From JAOPZW01 sp963764585 (GTDB lineage: Bacteria > Actinomycetota > Thermoleophilia > Solirubrobacterales > Solirubrobacteraceae), in the NCBI GenBank assembly GCA_963764585.1, contig CAVXTB010000008.1:124001-188000 (forward strand): a DNA stretch of 64,000 bases, given 5' to 3'. The position numbers and the translations under genes were made by a program. Of the stretch, positions 1 to 8,660 are shown piece by piece. Under the pieces are notes generated by a model, which made no database searches, was not told the origin of the DNA, and saw nothing but the letters and a program-made list of their open reading frames with translations. The first letter of the stretch is position 1, and each line of letters begins with the position of its first letter.

Positions 1-18
1 CACAGCGCGCGCGCTGTG
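1..18. promoter_or_regulatory. Perfect 18-bp palindrome at the window edge
   Basis: The first 18 bases are a perfect palindrome with arms CACAGCGCG/CGCGCTGTG. A second hairpin (CACCCG-TT-CGGGTG) lies at 31-44. They sit about 190 bases upstream of the hydrolase-peroxidase operon. They could be an operator of that operon or the terminator of a gene to the left. No T-tract follows either dyad. Role undecided. Confidence 0.35.
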
Positions 19-204
19 GGAATTTCTCCACACCCGTTCGGGTGGGGCGAACCGTCCGGCCCTGGCCCGCCACCGCCCGTCCCGCGCGCGCCCGCTGTGA
101 GCGGCAACGACGCCCGATCCCTGTCCATTCGGCCTTGCTTCTGCGCCCTGCCGCGGATAGAAAGCGCTGAACCGACAGGCATGCAGGCCGTCAAGGAGGA
201 TCCG

Positions 205-1263
205 ATGGAGCAAGCGACCGCCGACCGGGGGCCGGGAGGCGCTGCCACACTGCCGCGCGCCCAGATGCACGCGGTCACGACCTCCGACGGCACGGAGATC
301 CAGCTGACGCACTACGCGCTGGGCGGCAAGGGGCCGATCGTGCTGGCGCCGGGCTACGGCAACGCGGCACGCGCGTTCGCGGTCGACACGGTCCCGCTGA
401 ACTACGTGCAGGCGCTCGGCGAGCGCGGCTACGACGTATGGCTGCTCGACTACCGCGCCAGCCCGGACCTGCCGGCGAGCCGCACGCAGTTCACCGTCGA
501 CGACATCGCGATGCGGGACTGGCCGGCGGCGATCGACGCCGTCCGCAAGCACAGCGGCGCGGACTCGGTCCAGGCGATGGGGCACTGCGTCGGCGGGCTG
601 TCGCTGTTCATGGCGATCGGCGGCGGCCTGGAGGGCGTGCGCTCGGCGACGTTCTCGTCGCTGGCCGGCCATCCGATCGCCACGCCGGGCAACCGGCTGC
701 GCGCCGGCGCCCACCTCGCGACGATCTTCAAGATGCTCGGGATCAAGGGCCTCAACACCGACTACGACCCCAGCTACCTGCCCGACCGGCTCGTCGACCT
801 CGTCATGCGCGCGCTGCCGTTCCGCCACGTCTACGACAGCGCCGTCGGCCGGCGGATCTACTTCATCTACGGCGACGTCTTCGACTTCTCGAACATCAAC
901 GAGCCCACGATGGACGCCGCCGTGCCGAGCATCTTCGGCATCAGCAACATCACCTTCTTCGAGCACATCTCCCGGATGATCCGCAAGAGCCGCGCCGTGG
1001 ACCGCAAGGGCAGGGACGCCTACCTCTCCAACCTCGATCGCTACCGGATCCCGATCAGCTTCCTGACCGGCGAGCACAACCGCATGTTCGTGCCGCAGGG
1101 CCTGCAGCGCAGCTACGACCTCGTCCGCGGCGCCAACGATCCGGGCCTCTACAGCCACCACGTCTTCAAGGACTACGCGCACCTCGACATGTGGCTGGGC
1201 GACAACGCCGCGCGCGACATCTTCCCGACCGCCCTCGCCGAGCTGGAACGCCAGGACTCATGA
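205..1263 (+). CDS. Alpha/beta hydrolase with Cys in the nucleophile elbow
   Basis: The 352-residue protein has an alpha/beta-hydrolase fold: an oxyanion-type LAPGYG segment near residue 50, a nucleophile-elbow motif GHCVGG with Cys128 where most family members carry Ser, and a late histidine in KDYAHLDMW. It resembles the hydrolase units linked to or fused with cholesterol-oxidase-type GMC enzymes, so an ester or lactone substrate is plausible; this is inference. The ATG at 205 is chosen because AAGGAGGA lies 5-12 bases upstream; a longer frame to base 16 has no such site and reads as low-complexity sequence. Its stop overlaps the next start (ATGA), so it heads a coupled five-gene operon ending in a peroxidase. 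No signal peptide is seen, so it is probably cytoplasmic. Confidence 0.85.
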   Translation: MEQATADRGPGGAATLPRAQMHAVTTSDGTEIQLTHYALGGKGPIVLAPGYGNAARAFAVDTVPLNYVQALGERGYDVWLLDYRASPDLPASRTQFTVDDIAMRDWPAAIDAVRKHSGADSVQAMGHCVGGLSLFMAIGGGLEGVRSATFSSLAGHPIATPGNRLRAGAHLATIFKMLGIKGLNTDYDPSYLPDRLVDLVMRALPFRHVYDSAVGRRIYFIYGDVFDFSNINEPTMDAAVPSIFGISNITFFEHISRMIRKSRAVDRKGRDAYLSNLDRYRIPISFLTGEHNRMFVPQGLQRSYDLVRGANDPGLYSHHVFKDYAHLDMWLGDNAARDIFPTALAELERQDS

Positions 1264-2726
1264 GCACGACCGCCGACGGACCAGCGCCCGACGCGGCCAC
1301 GGTCGCGCACGCCGGGCTGCGCGACCTGTTCAGCTACCCGGTGATGGCCTGCCTGCAGGACCGCCGCACGCGGCGCGTCGCGCAGGGCGTGTCGCTGAAG
1401 GCCGGCGACATGAGCTACGAGAGCGCGAACGAGCCCTCGCCGCTCACGCCCCTGGAGGAGGCGATCCTGATCGCCGGGACGGGCCCCACCGGCGCGGTCA
1501 TGCACGACGGGCCGCTCGACAAGCCCAGCGGCAAGCCGGAGCTCGGCACGCCGTTCCTGCACGTCACCGGCCGCGCCGCGTCGAGCGCCGACAACTGCCA
1601 GGCCACCTCGCTGTTCATGATCAACGACGAGGGCATCTGGCTGCTGCGCAGGCCGTGGGAGCGCGAGGCGATCGAGATCTTCAAGGAGATCCCGCAGCGC
1701 TGGGAGGACCGCTCCGAGGACGATTGGCTGGCCTACGCGAGCGCGGTCAAGCGCAAGGTCTACGACCAGCGCTTCGAGTTCCCGCGTGAGTGGCCGTACT
1801 ACCTGGGCTGGAACGCCCAGCACTCCAACGCGCCCGGCACGACCTGCTTCCTGCCCGTCGTCGACAACACGCGCCAGTACATCAACGTGCTGCTCATCCT
1901 GCTCTCGGAGCCGAAGGGCAAGGCACCGCTGTTCATGGACGACTGGCGCCCGTTCCGGCCCAACGGCGCCGCCGACTGGGTCGCGTGGGCGGCGGCCAAG
2001 ATCGGCCTCGTCGACCCGATCCCCTACCAGCCGATCGGCGGCATCAAGCGCGTGCGCGGCGGCCTGGTGACGCCGGACACGCCGGCACCCATCGGAAGCC
2101 TCGGGACGGTGCGGACCGACCACGAGGCGTACTTCCTGATGCAGAACCTGATGCTGCTCGGCGAGGCCCTGCGGCTGGGCGGCTGGGTCCACGGCGCGCC
2201 GATGATCCCCCACGTGATGCGCCGCGACCCCGCGAAGGGGCATCTCGGCCTCGGCTTCCGCGAGCACAGCACCAAGCCGGCGGCGTCGCGCTGGCGGCGC
2301 TGGCCGCCGGTGCCCGCCTCGCAGCCGAACTACGTGGGCATCGACGGCGTGCTGGAGGGCCTGTGCCCGCCGTACGTCACCGACATGGACGCGGCGGTCG
2401 ACCAGGTGCTCGAGGAGAAGTTCGGGGCCGGCGGCGCCTACGCCGATCCCGAGGTCTTCGGGCAGGCCTACAGGGACACGGCGAGCGCCGAGGGCTACCT
2501 GCGGCTCGCCGAGCACCATCCGCCCGAGGCGATCGAGTACACCAAGGAGATCTGCCGCTACCTCGTCGAGACCTACGGGCGCTTCCCCGCGCACACGGAC
2601 GCGTTCTACCTCCCGGGCACCTGGGTGCAGCTCTCGCACCTGGAGATCGAGTACTACGAGCGCTTCGGCAACCCGGGGCACGCCCGGCGGGCCGCCGAGG
2701 GCAGGGACATCTGGGAGCGCCGCTGA
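1260..2726 (+). CDS. Uncharacterised 488-residue protein of the peroxidase operon
   Basis: I do not recognise this family with certainty. The protein has no signal peptide or membrane segment. The stretch DHEAYFLMQNLMLLGEAL followed by GGWVHGAP (residues about 285-315) resembles the helix and flavin-proximal region of nitroreductase-like proteins, and SPLTPLEEAIL near residue 60 would fit an N-terminal helix of that fold. That would suggest an FMN oxidoreductase, but the match is weak. It starts in an ATGA overlap with the hydrolase and is followed after one base by the next gene, so all are probably made together with the peroxidase. Confidence 0.75.
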   Translation: MSTTADGPAPDAATVAHAGLRDLFSYPVMACLQDRRTRRVAQGVSLKAGDMSYESANEPSPLTPLEEAILIAGTGPTGAVMHDGPLDKPSGKPELGTPFLHVTGRAASSADNCQATSLFMINDEGIWLLRRPWEREAIEIFKEIPQRWEDRSEDDWLAYASAVKRKVYDQRFEFPREWPYYLGWNAQHSNAPGTTCFLPVVDNTRQYINVLLILLSEPKGKAPLFMDDWRPFRPNGAADWVAWAAAKIGLVDPIPYQPIGGIKRVRGGLVTPDTPAPIGSLGTVRTDHEAYFLMQNLMLLGEALRLGGWVHGAPMIPHVMRRDPAKGHLGLGFREHSTKPAASRWRRWPPVPASQPNYVGIDGVLEGLCPPYVTDMDAAVDQVLEEKFGAGGAYADPEVFGQAYRDTASAEGYLRLAEHHPPEAIEYTKEICRYLVETYGRFPAHTDAFYLPGTWVQLSHLEIEYYERFGNPGHARRAAEGRDIWERR

Positions 2727-2727
2727 G

Positions 2728-3327
2728 ATGAGCACGCAGGTCGAGGCGAGCGTCGAGCGCTTCGCCGGGGCGACGCCCGCCAAGCCGCCGGGCAACGCGC
2801 TCGGGCGGATGACCGCGCTGACGCTCTTCACCCCGGTCCGCCCCCAGTGGGCGCCGATCGTCAAGGCGGCGTTCTGGCTTGGCAAGTACGTGCCCATGGC
2901 CCAGAAGCACATCCTGCAGTTCGACTTCATCCACTTCGTGCGCTGGACGATCGTGCGCGAGCTGCCGGGCACGCCGCTGAACTACCCGTACCTCTTCTTC
3001 GAGAGCAACTTCGACGGGCCCTGGCAGCACTACATCGACGCCTTCGCGTACATCATCCCCAAGGACATCCGCTTCGTCTGGGGCCGCGGCATCGACTTCC
3101 CGTACCCGCCGCCGGCCGAGCCGCTGAAGGCGTGGATCGCGCGCAACAGCATGGAGGGCGGGCACTTCTACTGCGCCTATCCGCACGCGAGCACGCGGAT
3201 GGTCAAGGGCGCGCTCTCGGTGCGCGACGCCTTCCAGCGCCTCCTGGCCGACGCCGAGCGCCAGACGCCCGAGGAGTTCAAGGCGGCCTACGAGCGCTTC
3301 CTCGCCGACCACCAGGCCCACCTCTGA
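2728..3327 (+). CDS. Small uncharacterised protein, paralogue of the next gene
   Basis: The 199-residue soluble protein carries the pattern YLFFESNFDGPWQHYIDAF (about residues 90-108) and a later FYCAYPHAS. The following gene repeats the same scheme (YLVFTSSFDGDLDPYLDAI, then FASAYPTGT), so the two are diverged paralogues. The scheme suggests a ferredoxin-like alpha/beta barrel, the fold also used by DyP peroxidases and their relatives; this is inference. Position between a possible oxidoreductase and a DyP peroxidase suggests a role in the same redox pathway. Start follows the previous stop by one base. Confidence 0.75.
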   Translation: MSTQVEASVERFAGATPAKPPGNALGRMTALTLFTPVRPQWAPIVKAAFWLGKYVPMAQKHILQFDFIHFVRWTIVRELPGTPLNYPYLFFESNFDGPWQHYIDAFAYIIPKDIRFVWGRGIDFPYPPPAEPLKAWIARNSMEGGHFYCAYPHASTRMVKGALSVRDAFQRLLADAERQTPEEFKAAYERFLADHQAHL

Positions 3328-3884
3328 TGGGCGAGTCGCGCAACCGCGTGGGCGGCGCCTACGCGCTGACGACCTTCGCCCCGATCATCCCCGGGCACGA
3401 GGAGGAGCTGCGCGCCCACATCGAGGGGCTGCCCACGGGCGCCGAGAGCCCGCTGGCCCGCCTCGACACGCTGCACCTCTCGCGGATCCAGATCTTCGAC
3501 CACCTCGTCCACCAGAGCGAGCGGCACAAGCTCGACCACCTGGAGTCCAGCTACCTCGTGTTCACCAGCAGCTTCGACGGCGACCTCGACCCCTACCTCG
3601 ACGCGATCTGCGATCGCATCCCGGCCGACGCCGACGGCTGGTGGAGCCACTGCGTCGGCTACCCCGGCACCGCCGACTGCGCCGCGTTCAGGGCCTGGAT
3701 CAAGGCTCACCAGGCGCACACGAACCTGTTCGCCTCGGCCTACCCCACGGGGACCGTGGCCAAGGTGGGCGACAGCCTCGAGCTGCGCGAGCGGATCGTC
3801 GACTTCGCCGTCGAGGCCCAGGGCCTCGACGCGGCGGCGCTCAAGGAGCGCTTCCTGACCACCTTCGCGCCGGCGGACCGCTGA
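3327..3884 (+). CDS. Small uncharacterised protein, second paralogue
   Basis: The 185-residue protein shares the F-x-SxFDGxxxxYxDA pattern (about residues 71-87) and the C-terminal SAYPTGTVAKVGDSLELRER segment with its upstream neighbour. A leading ALTTFAPIIPGHEEELRAHI resembles the first strand and helix of a dimeric alpha/beta-barrel domain. Start and stop overlap both neighbours (TGATG), so translation is coupled through to the peroxidase. No cofactor motif can be named. It may be an accessory barrel subunit or a cargo or partner of the peroxidase; unproven. Confidence 0.75.
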   Translation: MGESRNRVGGAYALTTFAPIIPGHEEELRAHIEGLPTGAESPLARLDTLHLSRIQIFDHLVHQSERHKLDHLESSYLVFTSSFDGDLDPYLDAICDRIPADADGWWSHCVGYPGTADCAAFRAWIKAHQAHTNLFASAYPTGTVAKVGDSLELRERIVDFAVEAQGLDAAALKERFLTTFAPADR

Positions 3885-5308
3885 TGCAGCGCCCGCGCCA
3901 GCCGCTCGCCGACCTGCCGTTCCGCCGCCCGGGCAACCTCCCGCGCCGGCGCATCGAGGACGCCGAGATCGACCTCGCCGACATCCAGGGCAACGTCCTG
4001 CGCGGCTACACCTATCCCACCGCCGCCTACATCTTCCTGCGCATCGACGACGTCGAGCGCGCACGGGTGCTGATGAACGCGACGCTCAACGAGGTCGCGA
4101 CCGCCGAGCCATGGGAGGACGGCCCGCCGCCGACCGCCACCCACGCGGCGTTCACCTACACCGGCCTGCAGACGCTCGGCGTCCCGGACGAGATCCTCGC
4201 CACCTTCCCCGCCGAGTTCCGCGAGGGCATGGCCGCGCGCGCCGAGCGCCTCGGCGACCGCGGCCCGAGCGCCCCCGAGAACTGGGAGCCGGGCCTGGGC
4301 ACCGGCGAGGCGCACGTGCTCATCACCGTCTACGCGGTCGACAACGAGCGCCTCGACGAGCGCCGCGAGGTGCTTCGGCAGTTCGGCCAGACCCACGGCG
4401 CGACGACGGTGATCAACGAGACCCGCGCCGAGGCGCTGCCCGGGGGCAAGGACCACTTCGGCTTCTTCGACGGGATCGCGCAGCCGGCCCTCGCGGGCAG
4501 CGGCGTCGAGGGCCGCGCGGGCGACGGTCAGCCCGACGGCGCCGGCGGCTGGCGCGATGTCTGCACCGGCGAGTTCCTGCACGGCTACGTCGACGAGGAC
4601 GGCGGCCTGCCCGACGCGCCGGCGGCGCCCTTTCACCGCAACGGGACGTTCGAGGTCTATCGCAAGCTCCAGACCGACGTCGCGGCCTTCCGCGCCTACA
4701 TGGAGGAGAAGGGGCGGCTGTATCCGGGCGGCGCCGACATGCTCGCGGCCAAGATCGTCGGCCGCTGGCCCGACGGGACGCCGCTGGCGCTCTCGCCCGA
4801 CGCCCCCGATCCCGAGCTCGTCGACGATCCCACGCGGATCAACGACTTCGGCTACGCCGACGACCCCCAGGGGCTGAAGTGCCCGATGGGCTCGCACATC
4901 CGCCGGGCCAACCCGCGCGACGCCGAGGGCTTCTTCAAGGGCCGGATGACGAACCGCCACCGCATCATCCGCCGCGGACGTACGTACGGGCCACCGCTGC
5001 CCGAGGACGTCGTGGAGGACGACGGCCAGGATCGCGGGCTCGTGTTCGTCTGCTTCAACGCGAGCATCTGGCGCCAGTTCGAGACCATCCAGACGCTCTG
5101 GATCGACGACGGCGACCCGTTCGGGCTCGGCGCCGACAAGGACTTCCTCATCGGCGAGCCCGACGGCAACGGCAAGATGACCATCCCGGGCCACCCGCCG
5201 TTCTTCCTGAAGCCGCATCCGCGCTTCGTGACGCTGCGCGGCGGCGAGTACCTCTACCGCCCGAGCATCGGCGCGCTGCGCTGGATGGCGGCGGCGGGCG
5301 GCGCCTAG
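3884..5308 (+). CDS. DyP-type (dye-decolourising) haem peroxidase
   Basis: The 474-residue protein is a DyP-type peroxidase: a first ferredoxin-like half beginning IDLADIQGNVLRGY, the diagnostic GFFDG motif with the catalytic Asp196, and the proximal haem ligand His338 in MGSHIRRANPRD. The family uses H2O2 to oxidise phenols, dyes and other bulky substrates. The length and the inserts place it with the larger bacterial/fungal-like DyPs rather than the short Tat-exported ones; no Tat or Sec signal is visible, so it is probably cytoplasmic or a compartment cargo. It closes the coupled operon, starting in a TGATG overlap with the previous gene. It converges with the cupredoxin gene seven bases further on. 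Confidence 0.92.
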   Translation: MQRPRQPLADLPFRRPGNLPRRRIEDAEIDLADIQGNVLRGYTYPTAAYIFLRIDDVERARVLMNATLNEVATAEPWEDGPPPTATHAAFTYTGLQTLGVPDEILATFPAEFREGMAARAERLGDRGPSAPENWEPGLGTGEAHVLITVYAVDNERLDERREVLRQFGQTHGATTVINETRAEALPGGKDHFGFFDGIAQPALAGSGVEGRAGDGQPDGAGGWRDVCTGEFLHGYVDEDGGLPDAPAAPFHRNGTFEVYRKLQTDVAAFRAYMEEKGRLYPGGADMLAAKIVGRWPDGTPLALSPDAPDPELVDDPTRINDFGYADDPQGLKCPMGSHIRRANPRDAEGFFKGRMTNRHRIIRRGRTYGPPLPEDVVEDDGQDRGLVFVCFNASIWRQFETIQTLWIDDGDPFGLGADKDFLIGEPDGNGKMTIPGHPPFFLKPHPRFVTLRGGEYLYRPSIGALRWMAAAGGA

Positions 5309-5315
5309 CAGCCCC

Positions 5316-6437
5316 TCACTGCACGACGACCGTGCCGTGCATCTGCGGGTGCACCATGCAATAGAACTCGTAGGTCCCGGGCGCCGTGAAGGTCACCGAG
5401 TTGCTCGTCGGCTGTGGCGAGTCCTTGACGTTGTCCAGCGCGCCCGAGTTCCAGAACCCGTTGCCGTGCGATGACGGGGTCAGGGTGCCGGTCGTCCCGA
5501 AGGGATCGCTCGGGTAGATGCCCTGCGGCACGAACTGGCTGGAGAAGAACGACGCCGCGATCACGCCGAGGTAGCTCGTGGGGTTGTCGATCGGGCCGCC
5601 CGGGCCCGTCGTCGCCGTGTGGCTCTCGTAGGACAGCGGGGTGATCTGGAACTTGATCGTCGTCCCGACCGGCACCGTCGTCTTCCCGGGGAAGAAGCTG
5701 AAGTACTCGACGCCGTACTTGCCGGCCTGGCCGACGTTGATCGTGTTGGCAGGCGGCGGCTGGCTCGTCAGGGCCTTTGCGATCTTGAAGTCGCGGTCGA
5801 TCTGCGCCTTCAGCGCCTTGGCGTCCGCCTTGGCCGACGGGATCTTCTTCGACTTGGGCAGGACGTTGACGGTGCCCTCCATACCGGGGTGCAGGTCGCA
5901 GTAGTACTTGACCGTCCCGGCCTTCGTGAACTTCACGATCAGCGGCTTGGGGTTGTCGCCGAACGGGATCGGCGTCGCGACGCCCTTCTTGCCCGTGTAG
6001 GTGAAGGTGCTGGCCTTCCCCTTGGCCGTCTTGAACGGGTCGTAGTTGACCGGCGGCGTGCCGGCGATGAGGTCCTTGTTGAACCCGAAGTTCGGGAAGC
6101 CGTTGAACCAGTACGGGTTGCCGGCAGCGTCGTTGGAGCCCGTCACGTTCGTCCCCGTGGGGACGAGCAGAGTCACCGGCTTCTTGCCCTTGGCCGGGAT
6201 GTCGACGTTGTGGAACGCGGTGGCTGAGAACGTGATCTTGTCGCCGACGTGGATCGTCGAGACGTGCGGGAAGAAGTCGATCGCGTCGGTGTTCAACTTG
6301 GGATCGATGAACTTCTTCTGCGGCGTGGGCGGCAGGCCCTCGTACACCTGCTTGGTGATCGCCTGCGCAACGGCAGGAACGGCGAGCGACAGCACCATCA
6401 CCCCTGATAGCGCCACAAGTCTCGATCGGCTGGTCAT
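5316..6437 (-). CDS. Exported protein with two cupredoxin domains
   Basis: The 373-residue precursor has a Sec signal peptide (residues 1 to about 26, ending AVAQA) and two plastocyanin-like domains. Each ends with a type-1 copper loop: Cys180-His183-Met186 in YYCDLHPGMEG and Cys360-His363-Met366 in FYCMVHPQMHG. Upstream His residues (for example HNVD in domain 1 and SHTA in domain 2) would complete each site. The likely role is extracytoplasmic electron transfer or copper handling. A Lys/Ala-rich linker at about 197-220 separates the domains. It is the last gene of a long minus-strand run, 43 bases after the cyclase gene, with a GTTGCGCAAC palindrome between them. Confidence 0.88.
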   Translation of the reverse strand: MTSRSRLVALSGVMVLSLAVPAVAQAITKQVYEGLPPTPQKKFIDPKLNTDAIDFFPHVSTIHVGDKITFSATAFHNVDIPAKGKKPVTLLVPTGTNVTGSNDAAGNPYWFNGFPNFGFNKDLIAGTPPVNYDPFKTAKGKASTFTYTGKKGVATPIPFGDNPKPLIVKFTKAGTVKYYCDLHPGMEGTVNVLPKSKKIPSAKADAKALKAQIDRDFKIAKALTSQPPPANTINVGQAGKYGVEYFSFFPGKTTVPVGTTIKFQITPLSYESHTATTGPGGPIDNPTSYLGVIAASFFSSQFVPQGIYPSDPFGTTGTLTPSSHGNGFWNSGALDNVKDSPQPTSNSVTFTAPGTYEFYCMVHPQMHGTVVVQ

Positions 6438-6480
6438 CGGGCGACCCTAACCAGGTTCCAGACCGTTGCGCAACCGCCGT

Positions 6481-8271
6481 TCAGGTCGCCTCGGCAGCCG
6501 CGGGCGAGGGCTCAGCCGGCACGTCCTGCTCGCGCAGCGACCACAGCTTGACCGTCGCGGCGCGGCCGCGGACCTCGAACTCGCCGACCTCGACGAGATC
6601 GTCGGGCGGATCGCTCAGGCGGCCGCGCGTCGAGTCGGCGACGTAGAGCTGGTACGGCGTGCCCTTGGTCATGCCCTCCAGGCGCGCGGCGGTGTTCGTC
6701 GTGTCGCCCAGCGCGGTGTACTCCAGGCGGCGCTCGGAGCCGACGTGGCCCGACATCACCTGGCCGCTGTTGAGGCCGATGCCCATCTTGAACCCGTCGT
6801 GCAGGCCCTCCTCGCGCAGCCAGGCGTTGAAGCCCTGCAGGCGATCGAGCATCTCGCGCGCCGCCGCGAGCGCGCGGTCGGCGTGGTCGTCCTGCTGCAG
6901 CGGCGCGCCGAAGACGGCCATGATGCCGTCGCCCATGTAGGCCACGAGCGTGCCGCCGTGGTCGAGGATCGCCTCGCTCATCGCGGTCAGGTAGCGGTTC
7001 AGCGAGTCGATCACGACGGCCGGCTCGAGCGTCTCGGCGAACGAGGTGAACCCGCGCAGGTCGCTGAACATGACCGTGCCCTCGGCCTGAACGCCGCCGA
7101 GGCGCGCGCCGTCGGCGCTGCGCAGCACCTCGTCGACGACCGCCTCGGGGACGAAGCGGGCGAAAGCGTCGCGCGCGTGCTCGCGCTCGAAGGCGACGGT
7201 GACGCCGTGGATGAGCGCGGTGGCGAGCAGCGCGAGGACACCGGCGACCGCTGGGTAGACGACGGTGATGATCACGCCCTCGCGGTTGAAGACGACCTGT
7301 GCGGCGACGAGGAAGGCCGCGAGCGCGAGGACGCCGATGGCGAGGGAGGGGATGATGCGCAGCCGCAGGGCCACCAGCGGCGTCAGGACGCCGAGCGCCA
7401 CGAGGAGCAGGACGTCGAGCCACTTCGGCGCGGCGCTGATCGGGAAGCCCTCCAATGCCGTGACGACGGCGCTGGCCTGGATCTCCGGGCCCGGCATCAG
7501 GCCGCTGCCGGTGGTCGAGGTCGGGTGCAGGTCCTGCAGCGACGGGACGGTGGCGCCGACGACGACGACCTTGCCGCGGACCTGGTCGTCGCGGAACTTG
7601 CCGTTGTAGACATCGGAGAAGCTGATCCGCCGCAAGCTCGGCGTGTCGCCCTTGTAGTCGATCCATGCGGTGTTGCCCGACGGCACGTCGAGCTTGCCGC
7701 CCTGGTAGGCCCGCGCGGCGGCGAGCGGGAACGTCTCGAGCTTCTGGATGCGGAACGCGACGTGGCGGATGCGCCCGTCGGAGTCGTTCTCGTAGTTGGA
7801 GTTCGACGGGATCGCGCGGCTGTAGCGCAGGCCGAGCGCGCCACCGAAGATGCGCGTCTTGCCGCTCTCGTCGACCTCGGTGGTGGCCATGACGGTCAGC
7901 GGCTGAGCGCGGACGGCTTCGATGAGCAGGTCGTCGTCCTTCGGGTGATCGGCGTCGGGCTCGGTGAACTGGACGTCGTAGGCGATGACCTTCGCGCCGG
8001 CGCGCGTGAGGTTGCGGATCACCTGCGCGTGGTACTTGCGCCGGAACGGCCAGCGGGTGTCGAGCTCCTCGAAGGACTTGTCGTCTATGGCCACTTCGAC
8101 GACGTTCGAGGGGGCCGGCTGCTGGCCGCGGATGGTGAAGCGTTCATTGACGCTCGTGTACTCCAGGCGCAGCAGCGCCTCGCCGGCGCTGAGCCCGAAC
8201 GCGATCCCGACGACGACGACCGCCGCGATCAGCAGCAGCGTGGCGCGCAGGCGGCGGGCGCGCCGGTTCAC
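6481..8271 (-). CDS. CHASE2-domain adenylate/guanylate cyclase
   Basis: The 596-residue membrane protein reads, in order: an N-terminal membrane anchor (about 10-28), a large extracytoplasmic CHASE2 sensor (about 35-290, with VVEVAIDDKSF and RGKVVVVGAT), three closely spaced membrane segments (about 300-375) and a class III nucleotide cyclase domain (about 405-580). Metal-binding aspartates are present in FSDLRGFTS and MGDGIMAVFG, so the domain looks active. It should convert ATP to cAMP, or GTP to cGMP, in response to an external signal. The GTG start at 8271 overlaps the stop of the DUF3307 gene (GTGA), itself overlapping the FecR-like gene, so three products are made together. Confidence 0.9.
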   Translation of the reverse strand: MNRRARRLRATLLLIAAVVVVGIAFGLSAGEALLRLEYTSVNERFTIRGQQPAPSNVVEVAIDDKSFEELDTRWPFRRKYHAQVIRNLTRAGAKVIAYDVQFTEPDADHPKDDDLLIEAVRAQPLTVMATTEVDESGKTRIFGGALGLRYSRAIPSNSNYENDSDGRIRHVAFRIQKLETFPLAAARAYQGGKLDVPSGNTAWIDYKGDTPSLRRISFSDVYNGKFRDDQVRGKVVVVGATVPSLQDLHPTSTTGSGLMPGPEIQASAVVTALEGFPISAAPKWLDVLLLVALGVLTPLVALRLRIIPSLAIGVLALAAFLVAAQVVFNREGVIITVVYPAVAGVLALLATALIHGVTVAFEREHARDAFARFVPEAVVDEVLRSADGARLGGVQAEGTVMFSDLRGFTSFAETLEPAVVIDSLNRYLTAMSEAILDHGGTLVAYMGDGIMAVFGAPLQQDDHADRALAAAREMLDRLQGFNAWLREEGLHDGFKMGIGLNSGQVMSGHVGSERRLEYTALGDTTNTAARLEGMTKGTPYQLYVADSTRGRLSDPPDDLVEVGEFEVRGRAATVKLWSLREQDVPAEPSPAAAEAT

Positions 8272-8660
8272 GCGGCCCCCATGAGCAGCGCGACGAGCCA
8301 CAGCGAGAGCACGTGGAAGGACTGGTCGACCGACGAGGCGATGCCGACGTCGAAGCCCTCGACGTGCTTGACCCGCGCCAGGTAGAAGCGAACGATCCGG
8401 CCGTCGTCGACGATGACGTGCGGCACGAAGACGAGCGCCGCGGCGACGAGCGCCCAGCCGACGTCGAGCTCGGACCCGATCCACACGAACGCGGGCACGA
8501 AGGCGAGCGTGTAGGTCGTGACGTGCTTGAGCAGCGCGGGGCGCGCGGCCGGGTCGGTCAGCCCGCCGCGCTTGTGGCGCGCCTGCCAGTCGGTCTGCAG
8601 GAGGTAGTCGCCGACCATGTGGGCGACGAGGAACCCCGCGAATACCGAGACCCAGCTCAC
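8268..8660 (-). CDS. DUF3307 membrane protein (copy 1)
   Basis: The 130-residue integral membrane protein begins with the family signature VGDYLLQTDWQA (about residues 16-27) and has three to four hydrophobic segments. The function of DUF3307 is unknown. The GTG start overlaps the stop of the FecR-like gene and its own stop overlaps the start of the cyclase gene (GTGA at both ends), a tightly coupled trio. A paralogue at 32249-32644 also adjoins genes with the FecR-like module. Confidence 0.85.
   Translation of the reverse strand: MSWVSVFAGFLVAHMVGDYLLQTDWQARHKRGGLTDPAARPALLKHVTTYTLAFVPAFVWIGSELDVGWALVAAALVFVPHVIVDDGRIVRFYLARVKHVEGFDVGIASSVDQSFHVLSLWLVALLMGAA

Noticed and set aside
438..2726. 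762-codon open frame covering two genes
   Set aside because: Its first 274 codons are an Arg/Pro-rich shadow of the hydrolase gene in another frame; only the part from 1260 is a real gene.
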